From DAIDKA01 sp036521075 (lineage in GTDB: Bacteria > Pseudomonadota > Gammaproteobacteria > Steroidobacterales > Steroidobacteraceae): a stretch of DNA of 64,000 nucleotides. The notes below the pieces were generated by a model. The model searched no databases. It was not told the DNA's origin and worked only from the letters and a program-made list of their open reading frames with translations. The stretch covers positions 1-64,000 of the forward strand of contig DATDIL010000068.1 of the NCBI GenBank assembly GCA_036521075.1, written 5' to 3'. The position numbers and the translations under genes were made by a program. Below, piece after piece: positions 27,311 through 34,431 of this stretch (position 1 is the first letter of the stretch; each line of letters starts with the position of its first letter).

Positions 27311-27379
27311 CATTACCAGTAACGCTTGACATCGTTACTGGTAATGCATATTCTTTAGTCCAGAGCGTTACCTGTAACG
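27311..27379 (+). promoter_or_regulatory. three palindromic operator-like boxes (GTTAC-N2-GTAAC)
   Basis: Box 1 CATTACCAGTAACG (27311-27324), box 2 CGTTACTGGTAATG (27333-27346) and box 3 CGTTACCTGTAACG (27366-27379) share one 14-bp palindromic plan. Boxes 1 and 2 also form a perfect 15-bp inverted repeat (27310-27324 and 27333-27347). Box centres are 22 and 33 bp apart, both multiples of 11, so they lie on one face of the helix. They flank the -35, cover the spacer, and follow the -10, an arrangement expected of a repressor operator. Confidence 0.75.
27326..27354 (+). promoter_or_regulatory. sigma-70 promoter of the yjfI-C operon
   Basis: TTGACA (27326-27331), a 17-bp spacer and TATTCT (27349-27354) make a strong promoter. 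Transcription would start near 27361, about 36 bases before the first start codon. It is embedded among three palindromic boxes, implying tight regulation. Confidence 0.8.
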
Positions 27380-27396
27380 TATTTCAGGGCGGTAAA

Positions 27397-28014
27397 TTGA
27401 CCAAGGACGGCAATCGAAGGCGGCAACAGACGCGTCGCCAGAAGCTGCGCGAAGAAGGCCTCGTCATGCGCGAAGTCTGGATTCAGCCGCAGCACGCCCC
27501 GGTCCTGCTCAAAGTCGAGAAACTGCTCCGAAAACCGAATGCACACCCACTCATCCACGCCTTGAAAGGGGTCAGCGCCGCCATGTCAACCGGATCAGTC
27601 ACTACCCAAACACTGCTTCCAGACCTGCAATCAGGAACTCTCGGCCTTTCGCACCGCTATACGTTTTCGCTCGTCGAGGGCCTGGAGCCCGTCATTCAGG
27701 CCGTGGCCCACGACTACGGCGACGTGAACGTCTATATCGCGGTCACCGGGGAAATAGCGATCGCACAGGCGACCTTGTTCCCGGTCGCCAGAGTTCGGGA
27801 CACAGCCCGGCTCAACGATCGGATCTTGCGGACGGAAAAACTCTTTGATCTGGCCAATATCTCGATAGATACCCATCCGGATGGATCGGAGTTCTACGTG
27901 ATCTATGGCGCGCTGCGCGCGACCTCGGCACTGTCCGACATCGAATTTGAGATCGACACGCTCGCTCGCAACGCGGTGGATGCCGCAGGTGCGTATCGCG
28001 AGTTCGTGAAGTAA
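27397..28014 (+). CDS. yjfI: DUF2170 (YjfI-like) protein with a basic N-terminal extension
   Basis: First gene of a six-gene operon matching E. coli yjfIJKLMC. The chosen start is TTG 27397, after AGGG and seven bases; upstream codons would precede the promoter-proximal box. The 205 residues divide in two. Residues 1-62 are basic (GNRRRQQTRRQKLREEGL) with a strand-helix pattern (MREVWIQPQHAPVLLKVEKL at 24-43) recalling ribbon-helix-helix or MazE-like antitoxin N-termini. Residues 63-205 are the DUF2170 domain, about the size of E. coli YjfI. An internal ATG at 27583 would give that domain alone. DUF2170 has no established activity; DNA binding by the N-terminus is inference. Confidence 0.8.
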   Translation: MTKDGNRRRQQTRRQKLREEGLVMREVWIQPQHAPVLLKVEKLLRKPNAHPLIHALKGVSAAMSTGSVTTQTLLPDLQSGTLGLSHRYTFSLVEGLEPVIQAVAHDYGDVNVYIAVTGEIAIAQATLFPVARVRDTARLNDRILRTEKLFDLANISIDTHPDGSEFYVIYGALRATSALSDIEFEIDTLARNAVDAAGAYREFVK

Positions 28015-28030
28015 ACGAGGGAGAGCACAC

Positions 28031-28792
28031 ATGTCAGGCGTATTGAACAAACTTTGGACCGCTCTGCGCGGCGCCGCCAACGAAGCCGGAGAGGCCGCGG
28101 TGGACGCAAACGCCACGCGCATTCTCGACCAGGAAATTCGCGACGCCGACGCCGAACTGCGCGATGCCCGGGTCGCGCTGGCCGGAATGATGGGCAAGCA
28201 GACCGTGGAACGTAACCACCTCGCGGAAAAGCAGGCGAAGCTCGACGAGTACGCCGGCTATATCCGCCAGACACTTGACAAACAGAAGTCTGCCGAAAGC
28301 GCCGGCCAGGCGGCCGAGGCTGCCAAACACAGCGCCCTTGCGCAGGAGGTCGCGGCAAAGTACGCCGAACAGGAAGCGCTGATCAAAGCCAGCAACAGCG
28401 TAATCGCCGAATATGGCAAGAACCTCGACGTGCTGAAGCAGAAAATCACGGCGGGCGAGACCGCCATCCGCACCCTCAAGCAGCGCGCGGACACTGTCAA
28501 GGCGAAACAACATGTCATCAGGGCCTCCGCCGCGGTAGCTGCCGCCAGCTCCGGGACCGATTCGCGGGCGCGCAGCGCGCTGGACAGCCTGGAGCGCATC
28601 GAACAGCGCCAGGAAGAGGCGCTTGCGCAAATGGATGCTGCGAACGCACTTTCCGCAGAATCGACCGGCGAAGCACTCGAGGAGCGCCTGCGCAAAGCCG
28701 GAGTCATCCCGGGCGCGAGCGCTGCCAGCGACGTGCTGGAGCGATTCAGGAACGAGGGTGCGCCGAGCGATGGTTCCGGACCCGCCACCTGA
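28031..28792 (+). CDS. yjfJ: PspA/IM30 family protein (YjfJ-like)
   Basis: Member of the PspA/Vipp1 (ESCRT-III-related) family, which coats and repairs inner membranes. The 253-residue product is almost entirely alpha-helical coiled coil. It starts MSGVLNKLWTALRGAANEAG, which could form the short amphipathic membrane-binding helix. Long heptad stretches run from about 30 to 225 (DAELRDARVALAGMMGKQTV, GKNLDVLKQKITAGETAIRT). The C-terminal tail holds VIPGASAASDVLERF. It begins 16 bp after yjfI and is followed 19 bp later by the DUF2491 gene. Paralogous to PspA proper rather than part of a pspABC operon. Confidence 0.9.
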   Translation: MSGVLNKLWTALRGAANEAGEAAVDANATRILDQEIRDADAELRDARVALAGMMGKQTVERNHLAEKQAKLDEYAGYIRQTLDKQKSAESAGQAAEAAKHSALAQEVAAKYAEQEALIKASNSVIAEYGKNLDVLKQKITAGETAIRTLKQRADTVKAKQHVIRASAAVAAASSGTDSRARSALDSLERIEQRQEEALAQMDAANALSAESTGEALEERLRKAGVIPGASAASDVLERFRNEGAPSDGSGPAT

Positions 28793-28811
28793 TTGTTGAA
28801 AGGATTCGGCC

Positions 28812-29492
28812 ATGAGTTTCGGGGCGATGATCAGCGCGCTCGCGCGCGATACGAAGGAACGGTTGCGTCCGCCAGCGCCGCGCACGGAGCTGCCACCAGA
28901 GCCGCTTAAGTTGCGCCGCGGCGGATTTGTGGAGATCGATTCGGTGCCGTTCCGGATGTTGCACGATCGCGCGAACTTCGAGATCGGCGACTGTGCACAG
29001 CCGATCGCCGCACGTGGGCTCGTGGATCTGAAGGGCAGCTGGCTGCATCGCTACTACCTCGATGACGATGAGACCTGGCTGCAGGTCAAGACCGATGGCG
29101 GTACGGATGATGCTGACGTTTCGGAGTGCATTCTGTGGCAATACTGGGATACGGCGACCCCTGCGAATCACGCCGAGCTCGCGACCATCGCCGGCAGCAC
29201 CAGCGAGGTGGGCCTGCCCACCTATGAAGTCGGCGCCTTCCTCTACCACCGCGTGTGGGGCGTCTCCAGGGGGCAAACCGAACTTGTCCCTTTCATCGAG
29301 CAGGTATTCGACAAAAGCGACACGGTAGCCAGCCGCAATTGCAACCACTACGCGATGTTGTACCGGCGCCTCATTGAGGCAAGTGACCGGGCGGAATACG
29401 TGCTGATTTCCGTCGAAGAAATGCCCGGCAGCCTTCAGGTTGTCACCTCGATCGGCGTGGATCTGAACCCGGCCGACCTCACCGTCACCTGA
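28812..29492 (+). CDS. yjfK: DUF2491 (YjfK-like) protein
   Basis: Soluble protein of unknown function found beside YjfJ-type PspA proteins. The 226 residues lack a signal peptide or membrane helix. They contain LRRGGFVEIDSVPFRMLHDR near 35-54 and a long beta-rich middle (HRYYLDDDETWLQV, SECILWQYWDTATP). A GNYAMLY-like segment NCNHYAMLYRRLIE lies near 180-193, as in the family. The start ATG 28812 follows AAAGGA. Third gene of the operon; the constant proximity to PspA suggests a partner or regulator role, but this is inference. Confidence 0.85.
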   Translation: MSFGAMISALARDTKERLRPPAPRTELPPEPLKLRRGGFVEIDSVPFRMLHDRANFEIGDCAQPIAARGLVDLKGSWLHRYYLDDDETWLQVKTDGGTDDADVSECILWQYWDTATPANHAELATIAGSTSEVGLPTYEVGAFLYHRVWGVSRGQTELVPFIEQVFDKSDTVASRNCNHYAMLYRRLIEASDRAEYVLISVEEMPGSLQVVTSIGVDLNPADLTVT

Positions 29493-29528
29493 CCTGCAAA
29501 ACGCGATTAATCCCCGGAAGCAATTATC

Positions 29529-29942
29529 ATGTCTCACCCTTGGACTCTCTTCTTTCTTGGTCTGCCGGGCTTTCTCAGCTACTTCGCGATCGCGATACTC
29601 CTGCTGCTGTTGTTTGGCTTCATCTACACGCGGCTCACGGCCCATGATGAATTCGAACTCATCCGACACGGGAAGTCGGCCGCAGCCATCGCCCTCGGTG
29701 GTTCGCTCCTGGCGTTCGTATTGCCGCTATGCAGCGCCATCATTCATTCGGTCTCGCTTGTCGATTTCGTGATCTGGGGCGTGATCGCCATGGTGATTCA
29801 GGTCGGCACATTCTTCGCCGTGCGGGTCTTTCTGACGAATCTTTCCCAACGAATCAGCGACAACGAGCTTTCGGCGGGCTTGTTCGTGGCACTGGCCTCA
29901 TTGTCGGTGGGGGCAATCAACGCGGCGTGCATGACACCATGA
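29529..29942 (+). CDS. yjfL: DUF350 membrane protein (YjfL-like)
   Basis: Inner-membrane protein of unknown activity. The 137 residues form about four hydrophobic helices (around 13-34, 51-73, 80-102 and 113-135), consistent with the duplicated two-helix DUF350 unit. A charged loop (RLTAHDEFELIRHGKSAAAI) lies between helices 1 and 2. The stop overlaps the start of the next gene as ATGA, so the two are translationally coupled. With the PspA homologue two genes upstream, a role in sensing or altering membrane state is plausible but unproven. Confidence 0.88.
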   Translation: MSHPWTLFFLGLPGFLSYFAIAILLLLLFGFIYTRLTAHDEFELIRHGKSAAAIALGGSLLAFVLPLCSAIIHSVSLVDFVIWGVIAMVIQVGTFFAVRVFLTNLSQRISDNELSAGLFVALASLSVGAINAACMTP

Positions 29943-30484
29943 AACGTTCACGTTCAATCGAACTGGTGCTGATGGGAACCGTCCCGCTGCTGCTTTCGGC
30001 CTGCGATAACCCGTCGCCCCCGCAGCCGCAGGCGACGGTCGCTTACCAGGGCCTGGCCCAATGCATCCGTGACGGAAAGGTCACCCCGGACATCTGCGAG
30101 AAAGCCTATGCCGATGCGGTCCAGGCGCAGTATCGGGATGGGCCCCGCTTTGATTCGCTCGAGGACTGCCAGGCGCAGTATGGCTACGACCAATGCCATC
30201 ACGTTCAGACTTCGTCCGGCGGCTGGTTCATGCCGGCGTTGGCCGGTTTCATGATCGGCCGCGCGCTGAGCAATCACGGCGGTTACAACTATGGCTACGG
30301 ATACGGCGGCGCCTTTGGTCAGCCTCTGTACAGAACACGCGGGGACCGCGCCGAATGGCGCACGGCGTCGGGAGAACGGTTTGGCGGGGCCGCCCGCGGA
30401 CCGTACAGTCCGAGCGTGGCGCAAACGCTGTCCCGGGGCGGCTTCGGAATGAGCTCCGCGGCGCGTGCCAGCTGGGGCGGCTGA
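29939..30484 (+). CDS. yjfM: DUF1190 lipoprotein (YjfM-like)
   Basis: Predicted lipoprotein of 181 residues. The signal peptide ends in a lipobox LLLSAC (Cys22). The mature part has a four-cysteine N-terminal region (QCIRDGKVTPDICEKAYADA and DCQAQYGYDQCHHV) and then a Gly/Tyr-rich, low-complexity section (GYNYGYGYGGAFGQ). The C-terminus ends in RGGFGMSSAARASWGG. E. coli YgiB/YjfM proteins share this layout and are encoded next to a YgiC/YjfC ATP-grasp enzyme, as here. Aspartate at +2 after the lipid-bearing cysteine (CDN) is the E. coli inner-membrane retention signal, so it may stay in the inner membrane. Confidence 0.88.
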   Translation: MKRSRSIELVLMGTVPLLLSACDNPSPPQPQATVAYQGLAQCIRDGKVTPDICEKAYADAVQAQYRDGPRFDSLEDCQAQYGYDQCHHVQTSSGGWFMPALAGFMIGRALSNHGGYNYGYGYGGAFGQPLYRTRGDRAEWRTASGERFGGAARGPYSPSVAQTLSRGGFGMSSAARASWGG

Positions 30485-30512
30485 TCGGCCAGCAGCCCGA
30501 AGGAGGCAGTTC

Positions 30513-31679
30513 GTGCAGCGCGTCGTCATGGAGGAACGGTCGGGATGGCGGCAGCAGGCCGAGTCACTGGGATTCCGATTCCATTCGCTCGGCGGCCAAC
30601 CGTACTGGGACGAATCGGTGCATTACCGATTCACGTTGCCGCAGATCGAAGCGGGAATTGAACAGCCCACGCAGGACCTACACGAACTGTGCATGGATCT
30701 GGTCAGCCGCGCGGTACGCGATGAGGAGTATTTGCGCCGCCTCGCCCTGCCCGAACGCTTCTGGGATCTCATCCGCTCCTCCTGGAATCGCGGTGAACCA
30801 CATCTGTATGGACGCATGGACTTCGCATACGATGGTGAAACTGCGGCCAAGCTCTTCGAGATGAACTACGACACGCCGACTTCGCTATACGAGGCGGCCG
30901 TGTTCCAGTGGATCTGGCTCAAGGAATGCGTGGCGGCGGGCCGGTTGCCGCAGGCGGCGGACCAATTCAATTCACTGCAGGAAAAGCTGCTCCTCGCCCT
31001 GGCAATGCTGGTTCCTAAGATCCACGGCCGCATGCACTTCGCCTCCGTCCGGGATTCCATCGAGGATCGTGCAACAGTGGAATACCTGGAAGATCTGGCA
31101 CGCCAGGCCGGAATCCACACCAGCTACGTCGCGATGGAAGACATCGGACGCACGGCGGACGGGCGCTATACCGATTGCGAGAACAATGTGATCGAGGCGA
31201 TCTTCAAGCTCTATCCCTGGGAGTATCTGTTTGCCGATGAGTTCTCCCAGTACCTGCAATCCGCGGCAGCGACCTGGTTCGAGCCACCTTGGAAATCGAT
31301 CCTCTCCAACAAGGGTGCACTCGCGCTCCTATGGGAATTGCATCCGCAACACCCGAATCTCCTCCCCACGTTCTTCGAGACCCAGACGCAAGCAGCCGCG
31401 GGCCTGCCCTCAGGCTGGGTGCGCAAGCCATTGTTCTCGCGCGAAGGCGCAAACGTCGAGCTGGTGACACCGCAAGGCGAGCACCTCGAAGCACCCGGGC
31501 CTTACACCGATTTTCCATTCGTACGGCAGGCGTTTCACGCCTTGCCGAGATTTGCCGACAGCTATGCGCTGATAGGCAGTTGGGTGATTGGTGATCAGCC
31601 AGCCGGAATTGGGGTGCGTGAGGATCATTCGCTGATCACGCGCGACGCTGCGCGCTTCGTGCCGCACATCGTCATCTAG
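30513..31679 (+). CDS. yjfC: glutathionylspermidine synthase-like ATP-grasp enzyme (YjfC)
   Basis: Homologue of the synthetase half of glutathionylspermidine synthase, which joins a carboxylate to an amine with ATP. It lacks the N-terminal amidase domain. The start is GTG 30513, with AAGGAGG six bases upstream, giving 388 residues (E. coli YjfC has 387). ATP-grasp features visible are YGRMDF (99-104), FEMNYDTPTSL (115-125) with Mg/ATP-binding acidic residues, and KPLFSREGANV (305-315) with the ATP-binding lysine. The E. coli paralogues YgiC and YjfC have no proven glutathionylspermidine activity, so the true substrates, possibly peptides or a partner protein of this operon, are unknown. Confidence 0.9.
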   Translation: MQRVVMEERSGWRQQAESLGFRFHSLGGQPYWDESVHYRFTLPQIEAGIEQPTQDLHELCMDLVSRAVRDEEYLRRLALPERFWDLIRSSWNRGEPHLYGRMDFAYDGETAAKLFEMNYDTPTSLYEAAVFQWIWLKECVAAGRLPQAADQFNSLQEKLLLALAMLVPKIHGRMHFASVRDSIEDRATVEYLEDLARQAGIHTSYVAMEDIGRTADGRYTDCENNVIEAIFKLYPWEYLFADEFSQYLQSAAATWFEPPWKSILSNKGALALLWELHPQHPNLLPTFFETQTQAAAGLPSGWVRKPLFSREGANVELVTPQGEHLEAPGPYTDFPFVRQAFHALPRFADSYALIGSWVIGDQPAGIGVREDHSLITRDAARFVPHIVI

Positions 31680-31693
31680 AACTCGCGGTCTGA

Positions 31694-33133
31694 TCACGGC
31701 TCGATGATTCGAAACTCCCCGCTCACGTGCATCATGCTCATCAGGTAGAGCATGCCGTCGAAATAGCGCTGCTCACCTGAGGGGACCGGCATTGCCCACA
31801 GTTCCTGCACAAATGCGTTCGAGATTGCGCCGGGCGTCGCAGCCAGGCTGCCCACCGCCGCCGCGGCAACCATGCCTGCAGAATGGCGCATCGACAGCGG
31901 CATGCCAGCGAGTGTGTAGCGGTCCGGGAAGTGGTGAATGCCCTGGCCGAACAGGAATTTCTGCAGCCGCTCACTCAATTCGGGCTCTTGCACATCTTTG
32001 TGCCACCAGCTGAAGTCGACCGACCAATTGCTGACCGTGCGCCAGCTATCGTAGCCGAACTGAACGGGCTTGCCGTCCCGGCCGGCGAGGGGCGACATGT
32101 CCAGATTGCTGCGGTCGGGCGCGAGCCCCGTATGCGCCCCCGTCACGCCTGCGAATAATTTGCGGCTGACGTCCGCGGCCGTGGCCCAGAAGACGCGATC
32201 TTCCTTGGGGCCCCAGCGCGACCATAGTTCGTAGAACGCCGGCAGGTGGTACGAGGCATCGGTGCCTGCAATGTTGATTTCGGGTACGAAGCGGATCATG
32301 GCATGGGCCTCATCCACCATCGGACCGACCGTGACCTGGCGCGGAGAATGATCGGGCCTGGGCGGAGGCCATGACTTGCCCTGGGCCACGGCCTCGGCCA
32401 TCGCCCGATGATTGTTCGGGCTCGGCCAAGGTGTATCCGGTGGGATGAAGGGCGGATCGCCCGGGTGGATGCGAAACGGCGAGGTGCCCGTCAGCAGCGG
32501 ATGATGGCGCATTCCACGCAGGATCCGGTCGGCCTGCGCCTGATAGTTATAGATTCCCTTGCCATTGCCCCAGCGATGCGCCGCAAAATACAGCGCCATC
32601 ACATAGTATTCCTCGCCATCGGGCGCCGCATTCGTCGCACGAGGCGTGCCATCCGTATTCATCGACCACGCAAAGTAACCCACAGATGGATTCTTCGGAT
32701 CGGTTATCTGCATATAGGTCTTGGACCAGTTCCACAGCGCATCGAACTCGCGCTTCTTGTCCAGCTGCACGGCAATCATCATTCCGTAGCTCATGCCCTC
32801 GGTGCGTGCATCGTTGTTCGCCCAGTCAGTGATATAGGCCAGCGTGCCATTGGCATTTGCGCCAGTCTCGAAATAGACGCGCTCTTCCTGACCGTCGCCA
32901 TGGAAAAGCTGCTGAAATGCCCTCTCGATCTTCGCGCGACTTTCGCTGCGGCTGCGCCCCATTCGCTCCGCAAACAGATCGCGATACCGATGCGTCCTGA
33001 AGGCGCCCTCGCCATCGCCGGGATGGCGCTCGACGGGCGGTGGCGCCGCCATGCCACTTGCAGCGGCGAGCATCAACAGGCAGCAAGTGACGACGCCCCG
33101 AGCCATGACCGATCGCATTACGGCCGGCTTCAT
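31694..33133 (-). CDS. GH8 glycoside hydrolase (exo-oligoxylanase-like)
   Basis: Secreted glycosidase resembling reducing-end xylose-releasing exo-oligoxylanase (Rex). The 479-residue precursor has a signal peptide of about 30 residues (VVTCCLLMLAAASGMAA). The catalytic acid is probably Glu112 in DARTEGMSYGMM. Asp172 in APDGEEYYVMAL and Asp292 in GTDASYHLPAFYELW match GH8 active-site positions, the latter the probable base. The start ATG overlaps the stop of the upstream MFS gene as ATGA, so transporter and hydrolase are made together. An endo-glucanase or chitosanase activity is possible, since GH8 is mixed. Confidence 0.88.
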   Translation of the reverse strand: MKPAVMRSVMARGVVTCCLLMLAAASGMAAPPPVERHPGDGEGAFRTHRYRDLFAERMGRSRSESRAKIERAFQQLFHGDGQEERVYFETGANANGTLAYITDWANNDARTEGMSYGMMIAVQLDKKREFDALWNWSKTYMQITDPKNPSVGYFAWSMNTDGTPRATNAAPDGEEYYVMALYFAAHRWGNGKGIYNYQAQADRILRGMRHHPLLTGTSPFRIHPGDPPFIPPDTPWPSPNNHRAMAEAVAQGKSWPPPRPDHSPRQVTVGPMVDEAHAMIRFVPEINIAGTDASYHLPAFYELWSRWGPKEDRVFWATAADVSRKLFAGVTGAHTGLAPDRSNLDMSPLAGRDGKPVQFGYDSWRTVSNWSVDFSWWHKDVQEPELSERLQKFLFGQGIHHFPDRYTLAGMPLSMRHSAGMVAAAAVGSLAATPGAISNAFVQELWAMPVPSGEQRYFDGMLYLMSMMHVSGEFRIIEP

Positions 33134-34410
33134 CCCAGCACCCGCGTCACTCGCTGCAATTTCGGGCTCAAGATATGAATCACCAGCAGTGCGAGAAGGT
33201 AGACCGACGCGGCGACGATGAACAGTATCCGATATGAACCCGTTGCCTGCAGAATCTGTCCGACAAACTGGGTGAAGAGCATTCCGCCCAGCGCTCCCAT
33301 CATGCCGCCGATTCCGATCACCGAAGCTACGGCCGAGCGCGGCAACACGTCTGAAGGAAAGGTATAAACATTCGCCGAGAAAGCCTGATGCGCCGCCGCG
33401 GCCAAGCCTATTAGGAGCACCGCAAGCCACAGCTGCCTTGCCCCATCGACCATCAGCACCGGCAACACCAGCATCGCACACACGAGCAGCGTGAGTTTGC
33501 GGGCGACGTTCACGCTGGCACCGCGCTTCATCAAGTTCGAAGAGGCGAACCCGCCGAGCACCGAACCCACATCGGAGATCAGGTAGATCGCGATGAGGGG
33601 CGGCCCGAAACTGCTCAGATCGAGGTGATAGGTTTTATTGAGGAAATCGGGCAGCCAGAACAGATAAAACCACCAGATGGGGTCAATCAGGAATCTGGCA
33701 CTCGCATAGGCCCATGTTTCCTTCAATTTCAGCAGTGCCCACCAGGACACGGGAGTCACCGGATCCGCCGGGTCCGACTCGATCAGCGCCAACTCGCGCG
33801 CACTCACCCGCGGGTGTTCCTGTGGCCGCCGGTACATGGTCAACCAGGCGATCAGCCATATGGCACCGATTGCCCCCGTGAAGAAGAACGATGACCGCCA
33901 GCCCCATCTGGCCGTGACAACCGGCACCACGGCCGGCGCGATGATCGCGCCGAGATTGGTTCCGGCATTGAAGATGCCCACTGCCAGCGCCCGCTCGCGT
34001 TGCGGAAACCAGTCCGCGATGGCCTTGAGGCTGGCCGGAAACGCACCGGACTCACCCAGACCCAACCCGACACGCGCCAGGGTGAACTGCACCGCATTGG
34101 CCGCAAGCCCCGCGGCCATGTGCGACAGATTCCAGAGAATGAAGGCAATCGCATAGCCGGTTCTGGCCCCCACCCGGTCAAGTACACGGCCGAAGGTGAC
34201 ATAGCCAAGCGCATAGGCAGCCTGGAACCAGAAGACGATATTGGCGTAACCGATCTCATCGAGCGCGAACTCGTGCTGCAGCGGGCTCTTGAGCAGGCCG
34301 ATCGTCTGGCGCTGAATGTAGTTGATGGCCATCGCCGCGAGCAGCAGCCCGCAGATGACCCATCGGTATCGTCCAGGCCCGGCGGGCCGGACGCGGCGGT
34401 TCAGCGTCAT
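33130..34410 (-). CDS. MFS transporter, hexuronate/ACS-type
   Basis: Twelve-helix inner-membrane porter of the anion:cation symporter family, whose members (ExuT, GudP) carry hexuronates and related sugar acids. The 426-residue product has AINYIQRQTIGLLKSPLQHE after helix 1 and the MFS motif DRVGARTGYAIAF near 80-92. The ACS-type block LGLGESGAFPASLKAIADWF (about 114-133) and FNAGTNLGAIIAP follow. Substrate is inferred only from family and neighbours: a xylo-oligosaccharide hydrolase downstream, so glucuronic or aldouronic acids from xylan are a reasonable guess. It lies 21 bp downstream of the PQQ-dehydrogenase gene. Confidence 0.88.
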   Translation of the reverse strand: MTLNRRVRPAGPGRYRWVICGLLLAAMAINYIQRQTIGLLKSPLQHEFALDEIGYANIVFWFQAAYALGYVTFGRVLDRVGARTGYAIAFILWNLSHMAAGLAANAVQFTLARVGLGLGESGAFPASLKAIADWFPQRERALAVGIFNAGTNLGAIIAPAVVPVVTARWGWRSSFFFTGAIGAIWLIAWLTMYRRPQEHPRVSARELALIESDPADPVTPVSWWALLKLKETWAYASARFLIDPIWWFYLFWLPDFLNKTYHLDLSSFGPPLIAIYLISDVGSVLGGFASSNLMKRGASVNVARKLTLLVCAMLVLPVLMVDGARQLWLAVLLIGLAAAAHQAFSANVYTFPSDVLPRSAVASVIGIGGMMGALGGMLFTQFVGQILQATGSYRILFIVAASVYLLALLVIHILSPKLQRVTRVLG

Positions 34411-34431
34411 GCGCTGGACCGCCGCCCGTCC

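Noticed and set aside
33134..33481. N-terminal extension of the GH8 gene by 116 codons
   Set aside because: It lies inside the MFS gene in another frame and would hide the signal peptide; the ATGA overlap at 33130-33133 gives a natural start.
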